Source: Stenotrophomonas sp. 364 (lineage in GTDB: Bacteria > Pseudomonadota > Gammaproteobacteria > Xanthomonadales > Xanthomonadaceae). Taken from it: a stretch of DNA of 64,000 bases. The position numbers and the translations under genes were made by a program. Below the pieces are notes generated by a model, which worked only from the letters and a program-made list of their open reading frames with translations, searched no databases and had not been told where the DNA came from. Where the stretch lies: contig NZ_CP047135.1 in assembly GCF_009832905.1 (NCBI RefSeq), positions 2,954,001-3,018,000 on the forward strand. The letters are read 5' to 3'. This document shows positions 1 to 8,970 of the stretch, in pieces (position 1 is the first letter of the stretch; every line of letters starts with the position of its first letter).

Positions 1-1
1 C

Positions 2-352
2 CAGGTCGGCGACACCGTCCTGCGCCTGATCGCCAGCGAGATCGGCGCGCACGCTCGGCGGCCGCGCGACATGGCCGCGCGTTTCGGCGGCGACGAGTTC
101 GCGCTGATCCTGCCCGACACCGCGGCCGACGGCGCGGTGCAGGTGATCGAAGACCTGCTGGCACGGGTACGCCTGCTGGAGGTGCCCGGCGCGCAGGGCG
201 AACGCATCCACATCACCCTGACCGTGGGCGTGTATACGCGCGTGCCCGCCGCCAGCAGCGAACCGCGGCATTTCTTTGAAGGCGCCGATGCGGCGCTGTA
301 CAAGGCCAAGGCCGCCGGGCGCGACGGCTACATGGCCGACGACGGCGACTGA
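2..352 (+). CDS. GGDEF-domain diguanylate cyclase, C-terminal part
   Basis: This is the last 116 residues of a protein whose start lies before the window. It carries the active-site signature GGDEF at visible residues 29-33, so the domain should condense two GTP into cyclic di-GMP. Five residues before it is an RxxD motif (R20 to D23), the usual product-inhibition site of active cyclases. The tail after GGDEF has the expected family features, including an ADAALYKAK-type helix. The sensory N-terminus is missing, so the stimulus cannot be judged. The gene ends with TGA and is followed by a DUF4442 gene on the same strand after about 60 bases. Confidence 0.9.
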   Translation, partial: QVGDTVLRLIASEIGAHARRPRDMAARFGGDEFALILPDTAADGAVQVIEDLLARVRLLEVPGAQGERIHITLTVGVYTRVPAASSEPRHFFEGADAALYKAKAAGRDGYMADDGD

Positions 353-415
353 CCGCGCCACCATACGCTTGCGAATGGTAAGCTGCGCCCCTCGTTCGCA
401 ACCTGGGTCGACCCG

Positions 416-889
416 ATGAAAGCCAGCGTGTTCCGCCACGGCATGAACCTGTGGCCGCCGTTCCTGTTCACTGGCATCCACGTCACGCAGGTCAGCCCCG
501 ACTACCGCCACGTGCGCGTCGAGCTGCGCATGCGCCCCTGGAACCGCAACTACGTGGGCACCCACTTCGGCGGCAGCCTGTTTGCGATGACCGATCCGTT
601 CTGGATGCTCACCGTGATGCACAACCTGGGCCGCGACTACTACGTGTGGGATCGGGCCGGCGAGATCGAGTTCCTCAAACCGGGTCGCGGCACGGTGCGT
701 GCGGAATTCCATCTGGACGACGCGCTGCTGGACCAGCTGCGTGCCGCCACGGCCGGTGGTGAAAAATACCTGCACTGGTTCAGCAACGACATTCTCAACG
801 CACAGGGCGAGGTGGTCGCGCGGGTACGCAAGCAGGTGTACCTGCGGCTGAAGCCGGACGCGCGCAACGGCGGCGCGCGCAAGGGCTGA
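416..889 (+). CDS. DUF4442 domain protein, hotdog-fold thioesterase-like
   Basis: A 157-residue protein that matches the DUF4442 family by its length and by the motif around HFGGSLFAMTDPFW (about residues 45-58). The family is predicted to have a hotdog fold related to acyl-CoA thioesterases. No substrate is established, and the family often lacks a clear catalytic acid, so enzyme activity is an inference. There is no signal peptide, so it should be cytoplasmic. The ATG is preceded by a GTCGACCC stretch without a strong Shine-Dalgarno site. The basic C-terminal tail is a poorly conserved extension. Confidence 0.8.
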   Translation: MKASVFRHGMNLWPPFLFTGIHVTQVSPDYRHVRVELRMRPWNRNYVGTHFGGSLFAMTDPFWMLTVMHNLGRDYYVWDRAGEIEFLKPGRGTVRAEFHLDDALLDQLRAATAGGEKYLHWFSNDILNAQGEVVARVRKQVYLRLKPDARNGGARKG

Positions 890-940
890 GCACGCGGCGT
901 GCTTGCTATGCTCGGCGCCCCCAACGTCGGCCCCTGCATC

Positions 941-1657
941 ATGCGCACCCTGCTTATCGCCCTGCCCCTGCTGTCCCTGCCGGCGCTTGCGCACGCACTG
1001 GACATACCGCCGGTGGATTATCCGACGCTGCCGGCCACCGCCGCCGACGCCAACGGCTTCGTGCCGCGCGGCTGGCGCATTGAACAGCGGCTGGACGGCG
1101 ACCTCAACGCCGACCGGCGTGCCGACCTGGTGCTGGTGCTGCGCCAGCAGGATCCCCGCAACGTGCTTGAACACGACGGCATGGGCATCAGTCCGCTGGA
1201 CAGCAACCCGCGCCTGCTCGCGATCGCCTGGGCGCGGCCGGATGGCACCTATGCGCTGGCCGCGCAGAACCACCAGCTGATTCCGCGCCACGAGTACCCG
1301 AACCTGTCAGACGTGTTCGAAGACGGCGCCGGCGGCGTATCGATCGTGCGCGGCACGCTGCAGGTGGTCCTGTACGCGTTCTCCAACGCCGGCAGCTGGG
1401 CCACCGGTTCCACCCGCTTCACCTTCCGCTGGCAGCACGATGCCTTCGCGCTGATCGGCTACGACAACGATTCAATGATGCGCAACTCCGGGCAGACCGA
1501 ATCGGTGAGCATCAACTACGCCACCGCGAAGGTGCGCCGCGCGAGCGGCAGCATCGAGACCGACGGCGAGCAGGTGAGATGGGAGAAACTGCTCTCGAAG
1601 AAGCGCTGGACGCTGGACAGCATCGGCGACGGCGCGGCGTTCACTCCGCTGCCGTAA
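941..1657 (+). CDS. Secreted protein of unknown function with an FG-GAP-like motif
   Basis: A 238-residue protein. The ATG at 941 is preferred to an in-frame ATG at 899 because it gives a clean signal peptide (MRTLLIALPLLSLPALAHA) cut after AHA. A GDLNADRRADLVLVL stretch near residue 50 resembles the Asp-rich calcium-binding loop of FG-GAP/VCBS repeats, but only one such loop is visible. The rest is beta-rich with no catalytic motif I recognise. It is probably periplasmic. The neighbouring genes give no functional clue. Confidence 0.75.
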   Translation: MRTLLIALPLLSLPALAHALDIPPVDYPTLPATAADANGFVPRGWRIEQRLDGDLNADRRADLVLVLRQQDPRNVLEHDGMGISPLDSNPRLLAIAWARPDGTYALAAQNHQLIPRHEYPNLSDVFEDGAGGVSIVRGTLQVVLYAFSNAGSWATGSTRFTFRWQHDAFALIGYDNDSMMRNSGQTESVSINYATAKVRRASGSIETDGEQVRWEKLLSKKRWTLDSIGDGAAFTPLP

Positions 1658-1666
1658 CCGCGCCGC

Positions 1667-2983
1667 TCAATGCGGGCGCCACGCCTGTGGCAGCGCTGCG
1701 CTGACCCACGGCGGCCCGCCGTCGCCCGCGCGGCCGTACCGCGGCACCTGCACCCGCTGCCCATCGGCGCTCAGCTGCGGCGGGCGCTGCGTGCTGCGCA
1801 GCGCCTGCGGCATCGCGGCCAGGCGGGCCAGCGCGTCGGTCTGGCCACGCGGCTGCCCATGCAGCCACAGCATCGCCCCCGCCAGCCGCAGCTGGGCGCC
1901 GGCATCCTGCATGCGAAGGGAATAGTCGTCGTATGCCGGCTCGCTGATGGCCAGCGTCATGCAACCGGCCGCGTTGGCCACGCAGGCCAATGACCAGATC
2001 GACGGCGCCGCGGGCAGCTGCACGGGGCGATCGTCGTGGATCTGCGCCTGCACCTTGGCGCCGCAGGTGCGCGACATCTGCCAGGCATTGCGGGCCTGGG
2101 TCTTGCCTTCGACGTGCAACCAGCCTTGCGCCTGCTCCAGCGCCGGCTGGTTGGCCATCGCCGCCCGCACGAACGCAAACTCGCCGCGCATCGGCAGGCA
2201 CAGGTCCAGCTCGGCCACCGTGGGGGCGACGAGGGCCTGCTGGCACGTCGCCGGGACGGCTGCCCCCGCAGGCAGCTCGGCCAGGATCTCGGTGAACAGG
2301 CCCGCGTTGCGCTCGGCCATCGCCGACCCCACCATCGCCACCAGCACGCTATCGCTGCGGGCCATCAGCATGCGCCCGGTGCGGATGTCCTCGCAGGTGC
2401 CCTGCAGTGCCTGGGTGCTGTTGCCGCGCACATGCGCCAGGGCATGCCACGAGGTGCGCTCCATCAGCACCTGGAACGCCGGGAACGGCATCGCCGTGTC
2501 GGGCACGAACAGCGAACGGTAGTGATCGTCCTCGCCCAGCGCCGCAATCCGTGCGTGCAGCCCGTCATGCCCGGCATGGGCCTGCGCGACCGCATCGGCG
2601 TCGGCACGTACCGCAGCCAGACAGGCGCTGACATCGCGCCTGCACCACCGGGTGGCCGGCGTGACTTTCGCAACGTGCGTTTCGACCGCCACGGCATCGC
2701 CGGCCGGCGCTGCGCCGCGGGCCGGGCCCGGCGCCCAACGGCGCGCATCCTCTGCGGTCTGCGCCTGTATCTGCGCCGGCGTCATGCCGTCATGGTCCAA
2801 CAGCCAGATCGCCGGGAACGCGTTGCGTTCGGGTGCCATCGCGGGCAACCCTGCCTCCATGACCTGCAGCGCCCGGCGTTCCTCAGCCGGCACCGGCATC
2901 AGCCATGACACCAGCAGCACCCCGCCCACCAGCACCCCCATGCCCAGCACGGTCACGCCCACCCACTTCAGTCCCTTCAACAC
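1667..2983 (-). CDS. Unknown membrane-anchored periplasmic protein
   Basis: A 438-residue protein. A GTG start at 2983 is chosen because it follows an AGGGA ribosome-binding site and begins directly before a single N-terminal membrane segment (about residues 7-28). A longer upstream open frame runs antisense through the DUF502 gene and is not credible. The remainder is a soluble, probably periplasmic domain with several scattered cysteines (for example in WCRRDVSACL, TCEDIR and SRTCGAK) that could form disulphides. I do not recognise a family. It is divergent from the DUF502 gene and converges on the secreted protein that ends at 1657, with 9 bases between their stops. Confidence 0.7.
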   Translation of the reverse strand: MLKGLKWVGVTVLGMGVLVGGVLLVSWLMPVPAEERRALQVMEAGLPAMAPERNAFPAIWLLDHDGMTPAQIQAQTAEDARRWAPGPARGAAPAGDAVAVETHVAKVTPATRWCRRDVSACLAAVRADADAVAQAHAGHDGLHARIAALGEDDHYRSLFVPDTAMPFPAFQVLMERTSWHALAHVRGNSTQALQGTCEDIRTGRMLMARSDSVLVAMVGSAMAERNAGLFTEILAELPAGAAVPATCQQALVAPTVAELDLCLPMRGEFAFVRAAMANQPALEQAQGWLHVEGKTQARNAWQMSRTCGAKVQAQIHDDRPVQLPAAPSIWSLACVANAAGCMTLAISEPAYDDYSLRMQDAGAQLRLAGAMLWLHGQPRGQTDALARLAAMPQALRSTQRPPQLSADGQRVQVPRYGRAGDGGPPWVSAALPQAWRPH

Positions 2984-3058
2984 AGCATTCCCTTCATGCG
3001 CCGCTCCCTGCGACCGCAGGCAGGGTAATCCGGGTGGCCGCACCGCTACAATGCGTCG

Positions 3059-3736
3059 ATGTCGCCCGAAGCCCCCCAACTTGTTCCGCGCCCCTCCCTG
3101 CAGCGCCTGTTCCTGACCGGTCTGCTGACCCTGCTGCCGATCTGGCTGACCTGGGTGGTGGTCAAATTCGTGTTCGTGCTGTTGTCGGGCATTTCCAGCC
3201 CGGTGGTGGTGCCCCTGTCCGAGCAGATCGCCGCCTCGTTCCCGCACTACCTGGGCTGGGTCAAGGTGGAGTGGATGCAGAACCTGATCGGCCTGGCCGC
3301 CACCCTGCTGGTGATCCTCAGCGTGGGCGTGCTCAGCCGCCGGGTGATCGGCCAGCGCCTGCTGCGCTGGTTCGGCGCGGTGATCAAGCGCATCCCGCTG
3401 GCCAGCATCATCTACGACAGCGCCAAGAAGCTGCTGGACATGCTGCAGACCGAGCCGGGCAGCACCCAGCGCGTGGTGCTGATCGACTTCCCGCACCGTG
3501 ACATGAAATCGGTGGGCCTGGTGACACGGGTGATCCGCGAACAGGGCTCCGACCGCGAGCTGGCCGCAGTGTATGTGCCGACCACGCCCAACCCCACCTC
3601 CGGCTACCTGGAAATCGTGCCGGTGGAACTGCTGACCCCCACCGACTGGACCGTTGACCAGGCAATGAGCTTCATCATCTCCGGCGGTGCCGTCGCGCCG
3701 GAAAGCGTGCCGTTCACCCGCGCCGGCGACCGCTGA
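3059..3736 (+). CDS. DUF502 family inner-membrane protein
   Basis: A 225-residue protein with two membrane segments near the N-terminus (about residues 18-40 and 70-92) followed by a soluble domain containing the DUF502 signature PLASIIYDSAKKLLDML and, later, VYVPTTPNPTSGYLEIVP. The family is widespread but has no settled function. The start gives the expected family length, and no better site was seen upstream. The stop is one base before the GTG of the next gene, so the two are almost certainly one transcript. Confidence 0.88.
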   Translation: MSPEAPQLVPRPSLQRLFLTGLLTLLPIWLTWVVVKFVFVLLSGISSPVVVPLSEQIAASFPHYLGWVKVEWMQNLIGLAATLLVILSVGVLSRRVIGQRLLRWFGAVIKRIPLASIIYDSAKKLLDMLQTEPGSTQRVVLIDFPHRDMKSVGLVTRVIREQGSDRELAAVYVPTTPNPTSGYLEIVPVELLTPTDWTVDQAMSFIISGGAVAPESVPFTRAGDR

Positions 3737-3737
3737 G

Positions 3738-4511
3738 GTGAGCGCGCGGCCGTTGCAGGACCGTGCGGTGCTGTTGTTCATCGCGCTGTCGGCGTTCTTC
3801 TGCGCCAATGCGGTGCTGGCCGAACTGATCGGGGTGAAGATCTTCGCGCTCGAAGACACGCTCGGGCTGGCGCCGTTCAACTGGAATCTGTTCGGCCAGA
3901 CCGGCTCGCTCAGTTTCACCGCCGGCACGCTGTTGTGGCCGGTGGTGTTCATCATGACCGACACCATCAACGAGTTCTTCGGCCGCCGCGGGGTGAAGTT
4001 CATCTCGTGGCTGGCGGTGGTGTTGATCAGCTACGGCTTCGTGTTCGCCTTCGCGGCGATTTCGCTGGTGCCGGCCAGCTGGTGGGTCACCTCGATGAGC
4101 GCCCACGGCGTGCCCGATTACCAGGCCGCCTTCGCCGCGGTGTTCGGCCAGGGCATGTGGACCATTGCCGGTTCGCTGGTGGCCTTCCTGGTCGGGCAGC
4201 TGATCGATGTCTCGATCTTCCATCGCATCCGCCGGGCCACCGGTGAACGCCACGTCTGGTTGCGCGCCACGGGCTCCACGGCGGTATCGCAGCTGGTGGA
4301 CAGCTTCGTGGTGATCTGGATCGCGTTCGTGCTGGGCCCGCAGCAGTGGCCCACCGCGCTGTTCCTGGCGGTCAGCAGCGTCAACTACGTCTACAAGATG
4401 GGCTTCGCCATCGCCCTGATTCCCTTGCTGTACCTGATGCGGCGCGCCATCACCCGCTACCTGGGCGCCGAACGCGCCGCGCAGCTGCGTGCCGACGCTG
4501 CAGCTGACTGA
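3738..4511 (+). CDS. yhhQ: Queuosine precursor transporter (VUT/DUF165 family)
   Basis: A 257-residue integral membrane protein with about six hydrophobic segments. The family (YhhQ/QueT-like, DUF165) imports queuosine precursors such as preQ0 and preQ1 for tRNA modification. Family-typical stretches are LAELIGVKIF near residue 27, MTDTINEFFGRRG around residue 73 and GQLIDVSIFHRIRR around residue 155. A GTG start at 3738 is used, one base after the stop of the DUF502 gene and preceded by GAGG. A longer frame begins inside the upstream gene and would add a non-homologous head. A hairpin lies just downstream. Confidence 0.88.
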   Translation: MSARPLQDRAVLLFIALSAFFCANAVLAELIGVKIFALEDTLGLAPFNWNLFGQTGSLSFTAGTLLWPVVFIMTDTINEFFGRRGVKFISWLAVVLISYGFVFAFAAISLVPASWWVTSMSAHGVPDYQAAFAAVFGQGMWTIAGSLVAFLVGQLIDVSIFHRIRRATGERHVWLRATGSTAVSQLVDSFVVIWIAFVLGPQQWPTALFLAVSSVNYVYKMGFAIALIPLLYLMRRAITRYLGAERAAQLRADAAAD

Positions 4512-4512
4512 G

Positions 4513-4560
4513 GCCCGTACCGCACGAAACTGACCAGGGGCCAGCGCTGGCCGTACGGGC
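4513..4560. terminator. Nested inverted repeat after the transporter gene
   Basis: GCCCGTAC at 4513-4520 pairs with GTACGGGC at 4553-4560 and encloses a perfect 14-base palindrome, GGCCAGCGCTGGCC, at 4539-4552. There is no T run, so intrinsic termination is uncertain. The position directly after the stop codon fits a transcript end. Confidence 0.45.
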
Positions 4561-4607
4561 ACGGATCGGGCAAGCTCCCCGGTCTGTGTGTTTTACGGAT
4601 ACCGCCG

Positions 4608-6533
4608 ATGCCCCATCCCGCCCGCGCCCTGGCGCTCGCCATCGCCGCCCTGCTGCTGTTCGGCAGCGCCGCCCCGGCTGAAGCTGCCAAGAAGAAGGCC
4701 AACCGGCCGGCTGCCGCGCAGACCCGCTCCGCCGCCAAGCCCAAGGCCAAGCCGCGCGCACGTCCGGCCGCCGCGCCCGCGCGCCAGCCACTGGTCCGCC
4801 AGCAGAGCAAGGCCGCCCAGCTCAACCGCATCTACGACGAATACTGGGATGCCTCGATGCGGCTCAACCCGCTGCAGGCCACCTTCCAGGGCGATGCACG
4901 CCACAACGACCAGCTGCCCAACATCCTGTCGGCCGCCTACCGCCAGCAATCGCATGATTTCACCGTGGAATGGCTGGGCAAGGTCGAGAAGATCGGCACC
5001 GACGGCCTGACCGGGCAGGACCTGCTCAGCTACGAAATCTTCGTGCGCGACGCGCGCATGTCGCTGGCCGCCGAGAAGTACCCCAGCTGGATGCTGCCGG
5101 TCAGCCAGTACTACAACCTGGGCAGCATCATGGCCATCCTGGGCTCCGGCTCGGGCGCGCAGCCGTTCAATACCGTGGCCGACTACGACAGCTGGTCCAG
5201 GCGCTCGCTGGGGATCGCACCGCTGTTCGACCAGGCCGTGGCCAACATGCGCGACGGCATGAAGGCCGGCGTGGTGCAGCCGCGCGACCTGATGGAAAAG
5301 GTGCTGCCGCAGCTGGATGCGGTGATCAAGCCGACCGCCGAGGAGAGCATCTTCTGGGCCCCGGTACGCAACATGCCCGAGGACTTCCCGGCGGCGGACA
5401 AGGCGCGCATCAGCGCCGAGTACAAGCGCATGATCGAGTACCGCATCATGCCGGCCTACCGCGCCCTGCGCGGCTTCATCGCCACCGAATACCTGCCGGC
5501 CACGCGCACCAGCGATGGCCTGGGTGCGCTGCCCAACGGCCAGGCCTGGTACACCCAGAACATCGTGCAGAGCACCGCCGCCACCCTGGATGCCAAGCAG
5601 ATCCACGCCGTCGCCGAACAACGCGTAGCCAGCCTGCAGGCGCAGATCGCCGCGACGCTCAAGGACAACAAGATCCGCGGTTCGCAGCAGAAGGTGCTGC
5701 GCAACATGCGCACCGACCGCAGCTTCCAGTACGCCAACAGCGAGGCGTTGCTGACCCGCTACAAGCAGTTGCAGGCCCAGGTGGGCAGCCGCCTGCCCGC
5801 CCTGCTGGGCACCCTGCCGAAGGCGCCGCTGGAGGTCCGTGCGGTTGAACCCGAACGTGCCGCAAGTGCGTCGGCGGTGGCCTACCAGCCGCCCCTGCCC
5901 GACGGCATGCGTCCGGGCATCCTGTACGTCAACACCACCAACCTGCCGAGCCGCCGCCGCTGGGCGGCGCCGATGCAGTTCCTGCATGAAGGCATTCCCG
6001 GCCACCACGTGCAGCTGGGACTGCAGCAGGAGCTGGACAAGCTGCCGCGCTTCCGCCGGCTGGGCGGCGATATCGCCTTCATCGAAGGCTGGGGCCTGTA
6101 TGCCGAATCGGTGGGTGAGCAGCTGGGCGTGTACCAGGACCCCTACGAGCGCATCGGCTACCTGCAGGCCGCGCTGACCCGCGCCGCCCGCATGGCCGCC
6201 GACACCGGCGTGCATGCGCAGGGCTGGAGCAAGCGCCAGGCGGTGGATTACCTGGTCAAGACCGCCGACATGCCCACCGAAGATGCCACCGCCGAAGTCG
6301 AGCGTTTCATGGCCCTGCCCGGGCAGACCCTGCCCAACGGCCTGGGCGAACTGAAGATGGTGGAACTGCGCGATCGCGCCAAGGCCGCGCTCGGCCCGCG
6401 CTTCGACCTGCGCCGTTTCCATGAGGAAATCCTGCGCGACGGCTCGATGCCGCTGGACATCCTCGACGCCAAGATGACCCGCTGGATCGCGGCCGAAACC
6501 GCCGGCACGCCGACGCCCGCAGCGACCCCCTGA
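4608..6533 (+). CDS. DUF885 family metallopeptidase-like secreted protein
   Basis: A 641-residue protein with a signal peptide ending near residue 26 (GSAAPAEA), then a basic, alanine- and lysine-rich linker, then the long helical DUF885 domain. The family signature HEGIPGHH is at about residues 460-467. Its HExxxHH-like arrangement, plus a downstream EGWGLYAES glutamate motif, resembles zinc peptidases, and the family is usually annotated as putative carboxypeptidases. The substrate is unknown. The start is the first ATG with a good signal peptide. Twenty bases separate it from the next gene, suggesting cotranscription. Confidence 0.87.
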   Translation: MPHPARALALAIAALLLFGSAAPAEAAKKKANRPAAAQTRSAAKPKAKPRARPAAAPARQPLVRQQSKAAQLNRIYDEYWDASMRLNPLQATFQGDARHNDQLPNILSAAYRQQSHDFTVEWLGKVEKIGTDGLTGQDLLSYEIFVRDARMSLAAEKYPSWMLPVSQYYNLGSIMAILGSGSGAQPFNTVADYDSWSRRSLGIAPLFDQAVANMRDGMKAGVVQPRDLMEKVLPQLDAVIKPTAEESIFWAPVRNMPEDFPAADKARISAEYKRMIEYRIMPAYRALRGFIATEYLPATRTSDGLGALPNGQAWYTQNIVQSTAATLDAKQIHAVAEQRVASLQAQIAATLKDNKIRGSQQKVLRNMRTDRSFQYANSEALLTRYKQLQAQVGSRLPALLGTLPKAPLEVRAVEPERAASASAVAYQPPLPDGMRPGILYVNTTNLPSRRRWAAPMQFLHEGIPGHHVQLGLQQELDKLPRFRRLGGDIAFIEGWGLYAESVGEQLGVYQDPYERIGYLQAALTRAARMAADTGVHAQGWSKRQAVDYLVKTADMPTEDATAEVERFMALPGQTLPNGLGELKMVELRDRAKAALGPRFDLRRFHEEILRDGSMPLDILDAKMTRWIAAETAGTPTPAATP

Positions 6534-6552
6534 CCCATGCACGGAGCCGGCC

Positions 6553-7653
6553 ATGCAGCCCCCTGATCGCCCGCGTGACCGCAGCAGGCTGATGGCGGGC
6601 GGCCTGGTCTGGCTGGGCCTGCTGGCGGCGGGTGGCGCGCTGGCAGCGCCGGCGGCGGCGCCACCCGACCCCGGCATCGACGCCCTGCTGCAGCGTTATG
6701 ACGGTCAGGTTCCGGGCGCGGCGGTGCTGGTCCTGCACGAGGGCCAGCCGGTGTTCCAGCGCGGCTACGGGCTGGCGGTGGTCGAAGACCACACGCCCGT
6801 GACCGCCCGGACCAACTTCCGCCTGGCCTCTGTCAGCAAGCAGTTCACCGCCGCGGCAATCCTGCTGCTGGCCGAAGACGGCGCACTGCGCCTGGATGAC
6901 CCGCTCAAACGCTGGCTGCCCTCGCTCCCGGCCGCCGCCGACGGGATCACCCTGCGCCACCTGCTCAGCCATACCGGTGGCCTGCTCGACTACGAGGACC
7001 TGATGCCCGCTGCGGCCACCGCACAGGTGCACGACATCGACGTGCTGCACCTGCTGGAGGCCCAGGACCGCACGCTGTTCCCTCCGGGCAGCCAGTACCG
7101 CTACAGCAACAGCGGCTATGCGCTGCTGGCGCTGGTGGTGGCCAAGGCATCGGGTCAGGATTTCGCCACGTTCCTGCGCGCCCGGATCTTCCAGCCGCTG
7201 GGCATGCGCGACACCGTGGCCCACCAGGACGGCGTGGACGACGTGGCCCGGCGCGCCTATGGCTACAGCGAGGTCGACGGGCGTTGGCAGCGCACCGACC
7301 AGAGCCCGACCAGCGCGGTGCTGGGCGACGGCGGCATCTACGCGTCGCTGGAGGACCTGGCCCGGTGGGACGCGGCGCTGTACGACCAGCGCCTGCTCAC
7401 GGCCGCCTCCCTGCGCCAGGCCTTCGCCCCGGCCACGCGCACCACCGAGCCCGACGTGCCGTTCTACGGCTTCGGCTGGCGGCTCAACGGCGACGCGCAA
7501 TGGCACAGCGGCGAGAGCATCGGCTTCCGCAACGTGATCCTGCGCTATCCCCGCCAGCACCTGACGGTCATCATCCTGACCAACCGCGATGGCCCCGAAC
7601 CCTATCCGCTGGCGCTGCAGATCGCCCAGCGCTGGCTGGACACCCTGCAATGA
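6553..7653 (+). CDS. Serine hydrolase of the class C beta-lactamase/penicillin-binding family
   Basis: A 366-residue exported protein. The N-terminal signal sequence includes LVWLGLLAAGGALAAP. The nucleophile motif SxxK is SVSK at residues 93-96, the YxN motif is seen in YSNSGY near residue 183, and an HSGES segment lies near residue 317 in place of the third box. This set fits the beta-lactamase family 12 proteins, which include D-Ala peptidases and esterases as well as resistance enzymes. Length and context do not identify a true AmpC. An internal ATG at 6592 is an alternative start. The stop overlaps the following ATG by ATGA. Confidence 0.85.
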   Translation: MQPPDRPRDRSRLMAGGLVWLGLLAAGGALAAPAAAPPDPGIDALLQRYDGQVPGAAVLVLHEGQPVFQRGYGLAVVEDHTPVTARTNFRLASVSKQFTAAAILLLAEDGALRLDDPLKRWLPSLPAAADGITLRHLLSHTGGLLDYEDLMPAAATAQVHDIDVLHLLEAQDRTLFPPGSQYRYSNSGYALLALVVAKASGQDFATFLRARIFQPLGMRDTVAHQDGVDDVARRAYGYSEVDGRWQRTDQSPTSAVLGDGGIYASLEDLARWDAALYDQRLLTAASLRQAFAPATRTTEPDVPFYGFGWRLNGDAQWHSGESIGFRNVILRYPRQHLTVIILTNRDGPEPYPLALQIAQRWLDTLQ

Positions 7654-8057
7654 CGCCCACCCACGACACTCCGCTGCTAGGCATCCACCACGTAGCCGTG
7701 ATCGGCGCGGACTACGCCCGTTCCAAGGCCTTCTACACCCAGGTGCTGGGCCTGCGGATCCTGGACGAGAACTACCGCGCCGCACGCGATTCCTGGAAGC
7801 TGGACCTGGCCCTGCCCGACGGCAGCCAGCTGGAGCTGTTCTCCTTCCCCGGCGCCCCGCCCCGGCCCAGCCGCCCCGAGGCGCAGGGCCTGCGCCACCT
7901 GGCCTTCCGGGTAGCGGCCCTGGAACCGATGGTCGCTCGTCTGGCCGCCGCCGGTGTCGCCTGCGAACCGATCCGCACGGACGCGTACACCGGCCGCCGC
8001 TTTACCTTCTTCGCCGATCCCGACGGGCTGCCGCTGGAGCTGTACGAAATCGGCTGA
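7650..8057 (+). CDS. VOC family metalloenzyme, glyoxalase I-like (GloA2/YaeR type)
   Basis: A 135-residue protein with the two paired beta-alpha-beta-beta-beta modules of the vicinal oxygen chelate fold. GIHHVAVIGADYARSKAFYTQV opens the first module, and the final ADPDGLPLELYE motif supplies a conserved metal-binding glutamate. The start is fixed by an ATGA overlap with the previous gene. Close relatives are called SMU1112c/YaeR-like proteins, and their substrate is not established. It is cytoplasmic and probably cotranslated with the serine hydrolase. Confidence 0.87.
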   Translation: MTPTHDTPLLGIHHVAVIGADYARSKAFYTQVLGLRILDENYRAARDSWKLDLALPDGSQLELFSFPGAPPRPSRPEAQGLRHLAFRVAALEPMVARLAAAGVACEPIRTDAYTGRRFTFFADPDGLPLELYEIG

Positions 8058-8145
8058 CCCCGTTGCCCATACCCCGGCGAATGGGTATACAGTCGGCCTG
8101 TACCGGCACTGCGCCGGCCTTCACCGACATCCCTGGGAGGGGAAC

Positions 8146-8589
8146 ATGCGCAAGACTTTGAAGACCCTGTTGCTGGCGCTGCCGCTGATGCTGGCCGCGA
8201 TGTCGGCCAGCGCCGCCGATGGCGCGGTTGGCCGCTGGAAGACGATCGACGACAAGACCGGCAAGGTGAAGTCGATCGTGGAGATCACCCAGGCCGCCAA
8301 CGGCGCGCTGACCGGCAAGGTCGTGGACATCCTGCATTCGGACAAGGGCCCCAACCCGGTCTGCGACGGCTGCGAAGGCGCCAACAAGAACAAGCCGGTC
8401 AAGGGCATGACCATCCTGTGGAACCTGAAGGCCGACGGCGCCAACGCCTGGTCCGGCGGCACCATCCTGGACCCGGCCAACGGCAAGACCTACAAGTCCA
8501 AGGCCAAGCTGCAGACCGGCGGCGCCAAGCTGGACGTCTCCGGCTGCATCGCCTTCATCTGCCGCTCCCAGACCTGGGTGCGGGAGTAA
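8146..8589 (+). CDS. DUF2147 family secreted protein
   Basis: A 147-residue protein with a signal peptide ending in MSASA. The DUF2147 core begins at GAVGRWKTIDDKTGKVKS and ends with the family-typical SGCIAFICRSQTWVR. A pair of cysteines in NPVCDGC and another pair in CIAFIC could form disulphides. The family is often linked to envelope or metabolic stress but has no confirmed reaction. A strong GGGAGGGG ribosome-binding site precedes the ATG at 8146. Confidence 0.88.
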   Translation: MRKTLKTLLLALPLMLAAMSASAADGAVGRWKTIDDKTGKVKSIVEITQAANGALTGKVVDILHSDKGPNPVCDGCEGANKNKPVKGMTILWNLKADGANAWSGGTILDPANGKTYKSKAKLQTGGAKLDVSGCIAFICRSQTWVRE

Positions 8590-8631
8590 CTTCTCGGCGC
8601 TGCTTTTGGCTAGTCATTGCCATGGTGTGGT

Positions 8632-8735
8632 CGAGGCGGGTTAACCCCCACCGGGACACGCCGTGAACCCATCCATGGGGGCTCGTCCACGGCATCCATG
8701 CCGTGGACGGTCCCGGTGGGGGTTAACCCGCCTCG
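8632..8735. repeat. Composite palindromic element, type A, copy 1
   Basis: A perfect 26-base inverted repeat (8632-8657 with 8710-8735) encloses an asymmetric middle that starts ACACGCCGTGAA and a second perfect palindrome at 8685-8708 centred on CATCCATG. A second copy with different but still complementary arms is at 28941-29039 on the other strand. With the terminator at 8774, the next palindromic copy at 8971 and the array at 9099, it fills the 662-base gap between the DUF2147 gene and metG. Confidence 0.85.
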
Positions 8736-8773
8736 CCCTCCAGGCATGTGCATCGCCGGTTGGGAAGAGGAAG

Positions 8774-8806
8774 AAGGCCGAAGCGGCTGCGCCGCTTCGG
8801 CCTTTT
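8774..8806 (+). terminator. Rho-independent terminator
   Basis: A 14-base-pair stem (8774-8787 with 8791-8804) with a three-base loop runs straight into TTTT. It is GC-rich and perfect, so it is a strong candidate terminator for the DUF2147 transcript. Confidence 0.75.
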
Positions 8807-8970
8807 GCATTTCTACTCTCCCCCACACCCCGAACCAAACCGCTCTGGCTCGGGCTTCGGCAGGCAGAAGCTCCGGTCAGGTCGGTTCATTCGGCCCGGT
8901 TCGCTTCACCTAGGCTTCTGCCACCCGCTCCTGCCCCCGCCTTTCCCCTGCACACCAACCAACTGTGGAA

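Noticed and set aside
3714..4562. 282-residue minus-strand frame opposite the transporter gene
   Set aside because: The plus strand encodes a clear DUF165 membrane protein, and the antisense frame is a charged low-complexity shadow.
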